NCBI GenBank assembly: GCA_963839165.1 | Contig: CAWIUG010000049.1 | Location: forward strand, 62,001-126,000 | Length of the DNA stretch: 64,000 nucleotides | Reading direction: 5' to 3' | From: DATFVA01 sp963839165 | Lineage (GTDB): Bacteria > Bacteroidota > Ignavibacteria > Ignavibacteriales > Ignavibacteriaceae | Shown here: in pieces, positions 16,518 through 25,044 of the stretch | Layout of the letters: each line of letters begins with the position of its first letter | How positions within the stretch are numbered: the first letter of the stretch is position 1 | Translations under genes and position numbers: made by a program | Notes under the pieces: generated by a model | Database searches by the model: none | What the model saw: the letters and a program-made list of their open reading frames with translations, nothing else | What the model was told of the DNA's origin: nothing

Positions 16518-17252
16518 TTATTCTTTTAGTTCCTGAATCTTTCTGTCAATAAATCGTGAATCTTCAGGCATCATTTCTTTTGCTTTCTGATAATTCTGTA
16601 GTGCCTTCTCATTATCTCCTTTTGCCTGGTAAGCCTCTCCCAGTCCGTAATAAGCTATACCCGAATTTGGGTACATTTCGATATTCAGGTTGGCTGCTCC
16701 AATTGCATCATCATATCTTTTTTCATCATTGAGCATCTCAACCAGCTTTACAAGGGTGTGTGGTGAAAAATCGTAAGTGAAGCTGCCGTAATACTGATCG
16801 TGCAGCTGATGGTAAGTGCTTACTGCCTCAGAAAGACCTTTCTCTTTAATTTCAGTAAGCAGAACATCCTCAAGCATTACAGGTTTCTTATTGCCGCGGT
16901 GACAGGTAATACATTTAACGTTCATTACATCTTTTTTAGTGTATTCCGATAGCTGCGAAAGATAGTCCTTATTTATCCCCATAACCATTTTCAACATTAT
17001 CCTTGCTTCCTCCTTTTCATCCTTTTTATCTGAGGCAAAATCCAGCTTATCAGTACCTGCCTGATCAGCGTGGCAGAACCCGCAGTTAACACCAAGCGCA
17101 CCGGAGAAGGACCGCATTGTTTCAACCAGTTTTTCTTTAGAAATTAGTTTCGGCAGAACCTGAAGATTTGTAAATTTATCTGGAATTTGAGCTTGTGACA
17201 ACACAGACGAAAGAAAGATTATTGATGCCAGGATAGTCAATTTCTTAAACAT
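16518..17252 (-). CDS. Reaction-centre-type c-type cytochrome with C-terminal TPR repeats
   Basis: A 244-residue exported protein with a signal peptide ending near LSQAQ (about residue 22). It has two haem-binding motifs, CGFCH and CITCH, separated by about 60 residues. The segments LQVLPKLISKEKLVETMRSF and FASDDKKDE-like FASDKKDEKEEARIM resemble the photosynthetic reaction-centre cytochrome c subunit family (PF02276), but with two haems instead of four. Such short forms occur in non-phototrophs. The C-terminal third contains TPR-like helices (GIAYYGLGEAYQAKGDNEKAL). It is probably periplasmic and an electron carrier or protein scaffold; no partner oxidoreductase is next to it. Confidence 0.82.
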   Translation of the reverse strand: MFKKLTILASIIFLSSVLSQAQIPDKFTNLQVLPKLISKEKLVETMRSFSGALGVNCGFCHADQAGTDKLDFASDKKDEKEEARIMLKMVMGINKDYLSQLSEYTKKDVMNVKCITCHRGNKKPVMLEDVLLTEIKEKGLSEAVSTYHQLHDQYYGSFTYDFSPHTLVKLVEMLNDEKRYDDAIGAANLNIEMYPNSGIAYYGLGEAYQAKGDNEKALQNYQKAKEMMPEDSRFIDRKIQELKE

Positions 17253-17618
17253 ATAAATATGCCTCCGGGTTTTTTGTCTGAAATTTTTATAGGGTTATAA
17301 GTAATTTATCTTAAAAAATAATATAGTTCCACCCATTTTGGAAAATTTCAAATCTTCATAGAATCTGAATGTTAACCCCTGCGAAGACCTTCGTTGAGGA
17401 TCCCTTATTGCAGCCTATCCCCCCGGGTATTTCTTTTATGCAGTCTATCCTAACTTTTTGTCTGCCTTTTATCTGCCTTTTGGAGGCCGGATATAGGCCG
17501 GTTATAAGGAAATGAGGTGTCGGTGCTGGTTGAGAAAGTCAAGTAGGACTGTTTGTTTTGATTAGGAAAAAGACTAAGTTTTTTCGTTCAAGTTAAGTTT
17601 TCTTTGAGGAAAAGACAA
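17253..17618 (+). promoter_or_regulatory. 366-base divergent intergenic region with short repeats
   Basis: This is the largest gap in the window, between the cytochrome gene (minus) and the MFS transporter (plus). No gene or recognised RNA was seen. It holds paired short repeats: TGCAG(C/T)CTATCC at 17409-17420 and 17439-17450 (30-base period), TCTGCCTTTT at 17461-17470 and 17472-17481, and GGCCGG at 17485-17490 and 17496-17501 (11-base period). The 11- and 30-base spacings place the copies on nearly the same DNA face, compatible with a regulator upstream of the sugar transporter. No promoter can be fixed with confidence. Confidence 0.35.
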
Positions 17619-19142
17619 ATGCTAAAACCCCGATTAAGCTTCTGGCAGATCTGGAATATGAGTTTTGGTTTTCTCGGTATCCAGTTCGGCTTCGCTCTTC
17701 AAAATGCTAATGTCAGCAGAATTTTCGAAACGCTGGGGGCTGATATCGATTCAATTCCTATCTTGTGGATTGCGGCACCTGTCACAGGCTTAATAATTCA
17801 GCCTATAATTGGACATTTCAGTGATAAGACGTGGACAAGACTGGGCAGAAGGAGACCTTATTTCTTCGGTGGAGCAATTCTTGCATCGGCAGCTATTATT
17901 TTTATGCCTAACTCTCCTGTTTTGTGGGTTGCCGCAGGGATGCTCTGGATTATGGATGCGTCAATAAACATTTCTATGGAACCTTTCAGGGCGTTTGTTG
18001 CCGATAACCTGCCGTCAGAACAGAGAACTATCGGTTATTCAATGCAGAGCTTTTTTATAGGTATCGGAGCCGTCGTGGCCTCCGCCCTTCCCTATATGCT
18101 TACTAACTGGTTTAGTATTGCTAATACAGCACCTGCCGGACAGATCCCCGATTCAGTTAAGTTTTCCTTCTACATAGGAGGCGCTGTTTTTTTCCTGGCT
18201 GTACTATGGACAGTAGCAACAACAAAAGAGTATCCTCCGGAAGAACTTAGAAAGTTCGCGGAGGATGAAGCAGCGCTTCAGAAAAACAGGGAGATCAGAC
18301 CTGCAGATGTCTCCGCCGCAAAGTTTTTCAGAAATGGCTTCGTATGGCTTGCTGCCGGAATAATTTGTTCTGCGATCTTATATTTTATTCTGAAGGAAAG
18401 CGACTTCGGACTGTATGTATTGTTCTTTGGTCTTATTGCTTTCGGATTCGTCCAGTTGATTGCCGGCCTAATGACAAAATCAGGAAATGTGGAGAACGGA
18501 TTTGTTGTTGTTACAAATGATCTGTATAAGATGCCGGTAACTATGAAGCAGCTGGCGGTGGTACAATTCTTCTCATGGTTTGCACTGTTTGCAATGTGGA
18601 TCTATACTACTCCTGCTGTTACACATCATATCTTCGGGGCAACCGATCCTACTTCTGAGTTATTTAATAAGGGGGCCGACTGGGTGGGCGTACTGATGTC
18701 GGTTTACAATGGTTTTGCCGCTGTAATGGCTTTTGTACTTGTCTGGCTTGCAAAGAGGACAAGCAGGAAAAGTGTTCATATGATAAGCCTTGTTATCGGC
18801 GGAATTTCCTTTGCATCTTTTTATATAATTCAAAATCCCGACCTGCTGCTGATCTCGGAACTTGGAATAGGACTTGCGTGGGCCTCGATCCTGGCAATGC
18901 CTTATGCTATCCTTGCCGGCTCGATTCCTCCTGAAAAGATGGGGGTATATATGGGGATATTTAATTTCTTCATAGTGATCCCTCAAATCACCGCGGCGGC
19001 AATCCTTGGATGGTTTGTTAGAGTCCCTTTCGGTGGGGAGGCTATCTATGCTCTGCTCCTCGGAGGCGTCTCAATGATCTTCGCCGGAATAATGGTGATG
19101 TTTGTAAAAGATGAAGATGAGATTAGTCCCATCAGCCCTTAA
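17619..19142 (+). CDS. MFS sugar transporter, SLC45/GPH-like
   Basis: Inner-membrane transporter of about 507 residues with twelve predicted helices. It resembles the sucrose/maltose (SLC45-like) group: LSFWQIWNMSFGFLGIQFGFALQNAN at the N-terminus, PIIGHFSDKTWTRLGRRRPY between helices 2 and 3 (the MFS motif A region), and a matching LAKRTSRKS loop between helices 8 and 9. The ATG at 17619 is preferred over an in-frame TTG at 17604 because a GAGGA ribosome-binding site (17606-17610) precedes it. The last 11 bases overlap the convergent MalG-type permease gene. Its position beside a sugar ABC importer suggests a shared sugar, likely a disaccharide, though substrate cannot be assigned. Confidence 0.88.
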   Translation: MLKPRLSFWQIWNMSFGFLGIQFGFALQNANVSRIFETLGADIDSIPILWIAAPVTGLIIQPIIGHFSDKTWTRLGRRRPYFFGGAILASAAIIFMPNSPVLWVAAGMLWIMDASINISMEPFRAFVADNLPSEQRTIGYSMQSFFIGIGAVVASALPYMLTNWFSIANTAPAGQIPDSVKFSFYIGGAVFFLAVLWTVATTKEYPPEELRKFAEDEAALQKNREIRPADVSAAKFFRNGFVWLAAGIICSAILYFILKESDFGLYVLFFGLIAFGFVQLIAGLMTKSGNVENGFVVVTNDLYKMPVTMKQLAVVQFFSWFALFAMWIYTTPAVTHHIFGATDPTSELFNKGADWVGVLMSVYNGFAAVMAFVLVWLAKRTSRKSVHMISLVIGGISFASFYIIQNPDLLLISELGIGLAWASILAMPYAILAGSIPPEKMGVYMGIFNFFIVIPQITAAAILGWFVRVPFGGEAIYALLLGGVSMIFAGIMVMFVKDEDEISPISP

Positions 19143-19965
19143 CACTTCCCAATGTTAAGCCTGATACCAGCCACTTGCTTAGAATAATAAACAAAAATAC
19201 TACAGGGATACTCACAATTAAAGCGGCCGCTGCATATAAACCCCATTCGGTAGTTAAATTCGACTGAAAGGATTTTAACCCCAGAGGTAGAGTATATAAG
19301 GTGGTATCCTGCAGTACTTGTGCTGCAACTATGTACTCAGACCATGCAGTCATAAATGAGAACAATGCTGTAATAACAAGCGCCGGAGCTGCAAGAGGGA
19401 AAATTATCTTATAAAATGCCTGCCACCTGCTGCATCCATCTATCCTTGCACTCTCTTCAAGACTTAAAGGAATTGTGTCATAATACCCTTTCATTTGCCA
19501 GACGCAGAAAGGAAGTGCTGTTGCCGAGTAAATGATAATGATTCCCAGGTAACTGTTGATAAGTCCCAGCTTAATCAGCATAATATACATTGGGAGCAAA
19601 AGCATTGTTGCGGGAAACATCTGGGTTGTTAAAAGTCCCAGCATGCTAAACTGTTTACCGATAAACTGAAACCTCGATAATGCATACCCCGCGGTCGAAG
19701 CAAGCGCCACACCTGTTACAGTAACAACAAACGAGACAAGGGTACTGTTCCAGACCCAAAGCAGGAAAGGCCTGTTTGTAAATAATTCAACATACTGTTT
19801 AAAAGTTGCGTTATCGGGAATGATCGATAATGAAGTAGATAAGAGCCTGTCATTCGGCCTGATGGAAATCGTAAAAACATTTACTACAGGGTATAAGGCT
19901 ACAACCGTAAAAATAATAAGGAATAAATACGTTAAGATATCCGCAAGTAATTTTTTTCTGTTCAT
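19132..19965 (-). CDS. Sugar ABC transporter permease, MalG type
   Basis: A 277-residue inner-membrane permease with six predicted helices. The cytoplasmic EAA loop is present (LEESARIDGCSRWQAFYKIIFPLAAPAL) and so is the MalG-type C-terminus (ASKWLVSG-like ILSKWLVSGLTLGSVKG), which reaches into the pore side of the ATPase interface in maltose importers. It pairs with the upstream MalE-MalF fusion at 20110. The 144-base gap between them contains a hairpin at 20071. No MalK/MsmX-type ATPase is in the window, so the ATPase must be encoded elsewhere, which is common for CUT1 importers. Confidence 0.9.
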   Translation of the reverse strand: MNRKKLLADILTYLFLIIFTVVALYPVVNVFTISIRPNDRLLSTSLSIIPDNATFKQYVELFTNRPFLLWVWNSTLVSFVVTVTGVALASTAGYALSRFQFIGKQFSMLGLLTTQMFPATMLLLPMYIMLIKLGLINSYLGIIIIYSATALPFCVWQMKGYYDTIPLSLEESARIDGCSRWQAFYKIIFPLAAPALVITALFSFMTAWSEYIVAAQVLQDTTLYTLPLGLKSFQSNLTTEWGLYAAAALIVSIPVVFLFIILSKWLVSGLTLGSVKG

Positions 19966-20070
19966 ATTTCTTTTTCCAATTTCGTCATCACAATTGAATA
20001 TGCAATCTCAAAAGATTTCTCAGTTTATACTACCTTAAAAATGACAGTCACATATTTTTGGGACAGCCTA

Positions 20071-20092
20071 CGGAGGATTCGAACAGCCTCCG
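20071..20092. other. Intercistronic hairpin between the sugar transporter genes
   Basis: CGGAGG (20071-20076) and CCTCCG (20087-20092) form a perfect 6-bp stem with a 10-base loop. It lies just downstream of the MalE-MalF fusion and upstream of malG. No T-tract follows directly on the minus strand, so it could be an attenuator, an RNA-stability element or a processing site rather than a full terminator. ACAGCCT is directly repeated at 20063-20069 and 20083-20089. Confidence 0.4.
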
Positions 20093-20109
20093 ATCTTTTA
20101 TGTACTCCG

Positions 20110-22326
20110 TTAGTAAATAGATTCTGTCGCTCTTGTTCTTCTTAAAAATGTTAAACCGAATGCAAGGAGAATTAAAAATATAACCACACTGAATGCTGCC
20201 GCATAACCATACCGGTACAAGTTAAAGGCTGCCTTATATACAAACGAGACAAGAATATGTGTTTTATCCGATGGCTCTCCGGCATTACTTACCAGCCAGA
20301 CAACGTTGATATTATTAAACGTCCATATCACACCAAGGGTTATCGCAGGAATCATGACTGGCCTTATAAGCGGGATAGTAATTGACCTCAGTTTCTGATA
20401 CCATCTTGCCCCATCGATATCCGCTGCTTCATATAGTTCCTTAGGTATACTCTGAAGAGCACCGAGGGCTATGATCATCATGAACGGAAAACCCAGCCAT
20501 ATATTAGTTATAATCACCGCCATAAAGGCTTCTACTGGCGATTTAAGCCACTCAATGGGAGACATAGAAAGGAACTTTACGATAATCAGGTTGATAGCCC
20601 CGTACTCATAGTTAAACATTCCGCGCCAGGTTAATGCAACGATGTATTGAGGGATCGCCCAGGGAAGGATCAGAAGGGTTCTGAAGACTCCGGAACCGGG
20701 GAGACTCCTGTTTATCAGCAGAGCCAGCGTAACTCCAAGTACTACGTGAAAAACAATATTCGTTCCCGTCCATATGATCGTTTTTAGGAAGAACTCATAG
20801 AACTGAGGTTCCGAAAAAACTTTTGCATACTGGTAAAACCCTACAATACTCCAGTCGTTTATATGAGCAAGGCTCATATTGGAAACTGATAAAATAATAT
20901 TATAAATGAAGGGGTACATAATTACTGCAATCATAATAATCATGGCAGGCATCAGCAGGTAGTAAGCAAACTTATCACGCTTAAAGTTTCTTAGGAAAGC
21001 GGTAAGACTTTTCCTTGTGAAGAACAGTAACGCAATAATGGCAGCTGCAAATATTATAAATACAATAGTCCTGCCTACAGGATCAACATAATCCTCTCTC
21101 AGCTCTTTTATCTTTTTTACAGCATCTTCCTGCATCTGCCGGGCAGCCTTCTCTGGAGAAATTGCTCCCCCGAGCACCGCCTGATAAGCAGGCCGCATTG
21201 CGTCCCAAATAGCTCTCATCTCAGTTACTATAGGAAGCGCAATTCCGTGATCAATCTGGTTCTTCGAATTAATGAAGATCTCATCATTTGTCAGTTTCGG
21301 ATTGGTATAAAGTTCTTTTCTGCTTGGAAATGTTTTTACTTCAAGAGCTGTTTCGAGCTGCTTTTCAGGACTCATTAAAAATTTCAGCAGATCTTTAATC
21401 TCACCCAGTTTCTTTTCACTTACATTCTTATTTATTGAATAACCCTTTGGGGCAACCATCGGGGTGGCATACTTTCCGGTTTCAGTAATCAAAGGGAGTA
21501 TCGAAATGCCGTAGTTAATACCAGCATTACCGTAGCTAGACCACGACCAGTCACCATTTATGATCATCCCTGCCTTTCCCTCCTTGAAGAGCACATCCGC
21601 AATATCATAGTCGGCCTCACCAGGAATGATCTTATATTTATCACGCAGATCAGCAATAAAATTAAGTGCATTCACCATAGCAGGAGTATTTAAGGTCGGT
21701 GTATCAGTACTATCCAGCACCCAGCCGCCGAAGCCGGTAAGAAAAGGGATAAAGAAGTAAGGTTCTGTATAGTTCCAGACCAGTCCATACTGATCAATCC
21801 TGCCGTCACCATTAAGGTCTTTAGTAAGCTTCTTCCCTATCTCAATAAGTTCCTTATCAGTTTTGGGAGGAACCGGAACCAGGTCCTTATTATAAACCAG
21901 GGTAAGATGATTCCCTAATTTATCGGCAAGCTGCCACAGATGTCCTTTATAAGTGATCAGAGCCTTATCGTTAAAATGAGAGAGATATTCCTTTGAAAAA
22001 ATGTTCTCGAGAGGTTTAATAATTTCCATATCGGCAAAAGGTCCCACCTGATCCGATGGCCCGTATACAAGATCAGGACCCTGTCCCCCTATAGCGGCTA
22101 CGATATATCCCGATCTCATCTCTTCGGTTTCCTTATAAAGCTGGATTACCTTTATCCCCGGGTGGAGCCTCATATATTCATCGAGCTGTCTCTGCAGAAC
22201 GTTCTTTTCCTCGGGACGCATATTATGCCAGATAATTATCTGGTTTTCAGGCTCTTTGTGTGCACATCCGGAGAAAAAAGCGGCAATAAGGATTAGAAAT
22301 AAGAATAGAAATTTTGATCTGGTCAT
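20110..22326 (-). CDS. Fused sugar-binding lipoprotein and MalF-type permease
   Basis: A 738-residue fusion. Residues 1-21 are a lipoprotein signal with lipobox FSGC (Cys21). About 25-405 is an extracellular solute-binding protein of family 1 (IIIWHNMRPEEKNVLQ, GPDLVYGPSDQVGPF, GKAGMIINGDWSWSSYG, MVAPKGYSINKN), ending with the MalE-like helix AARQMQEDAVKKIKEL. A membrane helix near 417-440 leads into a MalF-like permease with LLMPAMIIMIAVIMYPF, an EAA loop YEAADIDGARWYQKLRSITI and a typical C-terminus. The binding domain is thus doubly attached: lipid-anchored at its N-terminus and covalently joined to the pore. Frame and spacing are uninterrupted, so this is a true fusion. It is the first gene of a two-gene transporter unit with malG. 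Confidence 0.88.
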   Translation of the reverse strand: MTRSKFLFLFLILIAAFFSGCAHKEPENQIIIWHNMRPEEKNVLQRQLDEYMRLHPGIKVIQLYKETEEMRSGYIVAAIGGQGPDLVYGPSDQVGPFADMEIIKPLENIFSKEYLSHFNDKALITYKGHLWQLADKLGNHLTLVYNKDLVPVPPKTDKELIEIGKKLTKDLNGDGRIDQYGLVWNYTEPYFFIPFLTGFGGWVLDSTDTPTLNTPAMVNALNFIADLRDKYKIIPGEADYDIADVLFKEGKAGMIINGDWSWSSYGNAGINYGISILPLITETGKYATPMVAPKGYSINKNVSEKKLGEIKDLLKFLMSPEKQLETALEVKTFPSRKELYTNPKLTNDEIFINSKNQIDHGIALPIVTEMRAIWDAMRPAYQAVLGGAISPEKAARQMQEDAVKKIKELREDYVDPVGRTIVFIIFAAAIIALLFFTRKSLTAFLRNFKRDKFAYYLLMPAMIIMIAVIMYPFIYNIILSVSNMSLAHINDWSIVGFYQYAKVFSEPQFYEFFLKTIIWTGTNIVFHVVLGVTLALLINRSLPGSGVFRTLLILPWAIPQYIVALTWRGMFNYEYGAINLIIVKFLSMSPIEWLKSPVEAFMAVIITNIWLGFPFMMIIALGALQSIPKELYEAADIDGARWYQKLRSITIPLIRPVMIPAITLGVIWTFNNINVVWLVSNAGEPSDKTHILVSFVYKAAFNLYRYGYAAAFSVVIFLILLAFGLTFLRRTRATESIY

Positions 22327-22398
22327 TAAATACCTGAAAATAGCTGCGTTAAAATAGGTAAAGGAAAAGAATGTTTAAAGTGTATAGCTGGTTAGTTG

Positions 22399-23082
22399 TT
22401 AAAGTTGAGCAGAGGCCCATTTACTGGTCTGTACTGCAAGTTCTCTAAGAACTTCATCATCACTTCTGCCTGAACTTTTAAGCATATGAAATGAATGGTC
22501 ACCGCCATCAATTAAATGGAGCGAAGCTTTGCTGCCTAGTTTTTTAATTACAGGATTTATCAATTCGGGTTCTGCAAGTTTATCTCTTGTACCCTGTAGA
22601 AACAGCATCGGGATTTTTACATTAAATAGATGCTCTGATCTTTCCGTGGATGGTTTTCCCGGTGCATGCATCGGAAATCCGAAGAACACAATCCCTTTTA
22701 CATCATCCAGGGCATCTTTGGAAGCAGCAATTGATGTCATCCTGCCTCCCATCGATTTACCCCCGGCAAATAAAGGCAAGTCACCGGAAAATTCGTGTGC
22801 GGATTTAACAGCCGAACGGATAGTCTCTATCAGTACAGGAGGAAAATCAGGCCTCTTTTTCTTATTTTCTGTGTAAGGGAAGTTATACCTGAATGTTGCA
22901 ATACCTTCATCCGCAAGATAATTTGCGATGGTTTCCATGAATATGTGGGTCATATCCGCCCCCGCACCATGGGCTAAAACCAGGAACATTCTTACTTTTT
23001 CGGGAATAATTACTATTCCGCTCACCCTGCCTGAACTTTTTGAAGCTGTGAAACTTATCGCATTGATCTCTTTTTTCATCAT
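22399..23082 (-). CDS. Alpha/beta-hydrolase, dienelactone-hydrolase/KANL3-Tex30 type
   Basis: A 227-residue soluble alpha/beta-hydrolase. It has an oxyanion-loop LAHGAGADM, the nucleophile elbow GGKSMGGR (Ser in GxSxG), a likely acid in QGTRDKLAEP and the catalytic His in GGDHSFHM. This set matches the Tex30/KANL3-like hydrolase family widespread in bacteria. No signal peptide. The start has two consecutive ATG codons and no clear Shine-Dalgarno site. It precedes the sugar ABC genes by 72 bases on the same strand; whether it is cotranscribed is unclear. Natural substrate unknown. Confidence 0.82.
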   Translation of the reverse strand: MMKKEINAISFTASKSSGRVSGIVIIPEKVRMFLVLAHGAGADMTHIFMETIANYLADEGIATFRYNFPYTENKKKRPDFPPVLIETIRSAVKSAHEFSGDLPLFAGGKSMGGRMTSIAASKDALDDVKGIVFFGFPMHAPGKPSTERSEHLFNVKIPMLFLQGTRDKLAEPELINPVIKKLGSKASLHLIDGGDHSFHMLKSSGRSDDEVLRELAVQTSKWASAQL

Positions 23083-23193
23083 TCTAAAGGGATATTAAAT
23101 GATGTGATAAAATATTTATATGCGTCCTCATATTCAACAAAATCGCAAAGTCGAAATTTTATGGTGAATAATGTTACATTTGAAGTTCATTAT

Positions 23194-23222
23194 TTGCATT
23201 TAACTGCATATAAAAATAATTT
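23194..23222 (+). promoter_or_regulatory. Candidate sigma-70-like promoter for smpB
   Basis: TTGCAT (23194-23199) and TAATTT (23217-23222) are separated by exactly 17 bases, about 21 bases upstream of the smpB ATG at 23244. The fit is moderate and is a pattern match only. Confidence 0.35.
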
Positions 23223-23243
23223 AATGCCTGTTTTTGTAGAATT

Positions 23244-23702
23244 ATGGCTAAAGAGACCGAAGAGAAAAATATTACCGTCAACAGGAAAGCAAGGCATGAA
23301 TATGCCATCCTGCAGACTTACGAAGCAGGTATTGTTCTGGTTGGCACCGAGGTTAAAGCCCTGAGGCAGGGAAAAGCTAACCTTGTTGACAGTTACGCCA
23401 ACCTGAAGGATGGTGAGGTCTGGCTCTTCGGTGCTCATATAAGCGTTTATGAGCAGGGTAATATCAACGACCATGAGCCCACAAGAACCCGGAAACTGCT
23501 GCTGAATAAAAGTGAGATAAAAAAATTAATAGGGAAAGTTAAAGAGAAAGGCTTAACATTAATTCCATTAAGATTATATTTCAGGAATGGAAAAGTAAAA
23601 GTTGAGCTTGCCCTTGCTAAAGGTAAGAAGGTTTATGATAAACGTGAATCAATTGCCAAAAGAGATATGCAGCGCGATCAGGAAAGAAACGTAAAATATT
23701 AG
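23244..23702 (+). CDS. smpB: SsrA-binding protein SmpB
   Basis: The partner of tmRNA in rescuing stalled ribosomes. At 152 residues it has normal length. Motifs include the N-terminal NRKARHEYAI, GTEVKALRQGKANLVDSY, GAHISVYEQGN and the basic C-terminal tail KVYDKRESIAKRDMQRD, which inserts in the mRNA path. There is no obvious Shine-Dalgarno site; the leader is AT-rich. The tmRNA gene itself was looked for in the 107 bases downstream and not seen. Confidence 0.95.
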   Translation: MAKETEEKNITVNRKARHEYAILQTYEAGIVLVGTEVKALRQGKANLVDSYANLKDGEVWLFGAHISVYEQGNINDHEPTRTRKLLLNKSEIKKLIGKVKEKGLTLIPLRLYFRNGKVKVELALAKGKKVYDKRESIAKRDMQRDQERNVKY

Positions 23703-23809
23703 AGCAGTGTGAAGGATTTAAGTTGAGTGGTGTACTACCATACAATGGTCATTCAAACTATCCTACGGATAGCATATATTCAATATATCAATAAATACTG
23801 AGAGATAAA

Positions 23810-25024
23810 TTGTCTTTTCCTCCTATCAATGAACAGATGGACCTCATCAAAAGAGGTGCATTTGAGATTATTCCCGAAGATGAACTTGTAAAGAAGCTTG
23901 AGAACTCTCTTAACAAGAATATTCCTCTGAATATTAAACTTGGCTGCGACCCCAGCAGACCCGATCTTCATATAGGTCATTCAGTAGTTTTAAGGAAACT
24001 GGCTCAGTTCCAGGAGTTGGGACACCAGGCAATTCTCATAATTGGTGATTTCACAGGTATGATTGGTGATCCTTCCGGAAGAAACGTTACCCGGCCTTCC
24101 CTATCCCTGGAAGAAACCAGGCAGAACGGGCTGACGTATTTTGAACAGGCATCGAAAATTCTGCACAAAGAACAGACTAAAATTGTCTATAATTCAGAGT
24201 GGCTTGGGAAGATGAGCTTTGAAGATGTAATCCGCCTCGCTTCTAAATATACAGTGGCAAGGATGCTTGAGAGAGACGATTTTACAAAAAGGTATAAGAA
24301 CGGTGAACCTATCAGTCTTCATGAGCTTCTGTACCCTCTTGCACAGGCAATGGATTCGGTAGCAATAAAAAGTGATGTGGAGCTTGGCGGAACAGATCAG
24401 AAATTTAATTTACTTGTAGGCAGAGATATTCAGCGTGAGTTCGGAATTGAACCTCAGGTAATTCTCACTATGCCGCTTCTCGTAGGCACTGACGGTGTGG
24501 AGAAGATGAGTAAATCTTATAACAATTATATTGGCGTCTCAGATTCCCCCGGTGAGATGTTCGGTAAGACACTCTCCATCCCGGATGAATTAATATATAC
24601 ATATTTTGAACTTGCAACAGATATTTCAAACAAGGAACTTTCGGAGATCAAAAATCAACTTGATGAACAAAGGGTGAATCCCCGTGATCTCAAGAGGCAT
24701 CTTGCGAAAGTTGTTATCGGGATGTACCATAGCCGGGAGGCTTCAGTGGAAGCTGAAAAGGAATTTGATAAAATTTTTATTCAGAAAGAAATCCCTGACG
24801 ATATCCCTGAAATAAAACTAAACCAGAACTCCGGAATCGGCATTCTCGATCTTATTGTAAAGGTGAATTTTGCAGCTTCAAAAGGGGATGCAAGAAGACT
24901 GGTAACCCAGGGCGGTGTATGGATTAATGGTGAAAAGATAAGCGACATTAATATGGAAATAACCCTGGAGAGACCAATAATTCTTAAAGTAGGAAAACGA
25001 AAATTTATTAAAATCACATCATAG
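23810..25024 (+). CDS. tyrS: Tyrosyl-tRNA synthetase
   Basis: Class I aminoacyl-tRNA synthetase, 404 residues. It has the HIGH motif in DLHIGHSVVLRKL, KMSKS in GVEKMSKSYNNY, the tyrosine-binding GGTDQKFN and a C-terminal S4 RNA-binding domain (GDARRLVTQGGVWINGEK). The layout with an S4 domain and a HIGH form corresponds to the TyrRZ-like class. The start is TTG at 23810: the residues before the first in-frame ATG (FPPINEQ) are conserved-looking in this family, so the upstream TTG is preferred. It is the first of three consecutive genes using TTG. Confidence 0.93.
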   Translation: MSFPPINEQMDLIKRGAFEIIPEDELVKKLENSLNKNIPLNIKLGCDPSRPDLHIGHSVVLRKLAQFQELGHQAILIIGDFTGMIGDPSGRNVTRPSLSLEETRQNGLTYFEQASKILHKEQTKIVYNSEWLGKMSFEDVIRLASKYTVARMLERDDFTKRYKNGEPISLHELLYPLAQAMDSVAIKSDVELGGTDQKFNLLVGRDIQREFGIEPQVILTMPLLVGTDGVEKMSKSYNNYIGVSDSPGEMFGKTLSIPDELIYTYFELATDISNKELSEIKNQLDEQRVNPRDLKRHLAKVVIGMYHSREASVEAEKEFDKIFIQKEIPDDIPEIKLNQNSGIGILDLIVKVNFAASKGDARRLVTQGGVWINGEKISDINMEITLERPIILKVGKRKFIKITS

Positions 25025-25044
25025 CTTAGAAAGGAGATGATATA

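Noticed and set aside
20060..20095. tRNA T-arm-like TTCGAATCC on the minus strand between the sugar transporter genes
   Set aside because: No matching acceptor, D or anticodon arms at tRNA distances; the upstream partner would lie in the coding sequence. It is better explained as a small hairpin.
23703..23809. tmRNA next to smpB
   Set aside because: The gap of about 107 bases is too short for tmRNA and has no tRNA-like ends or tag reading frame.
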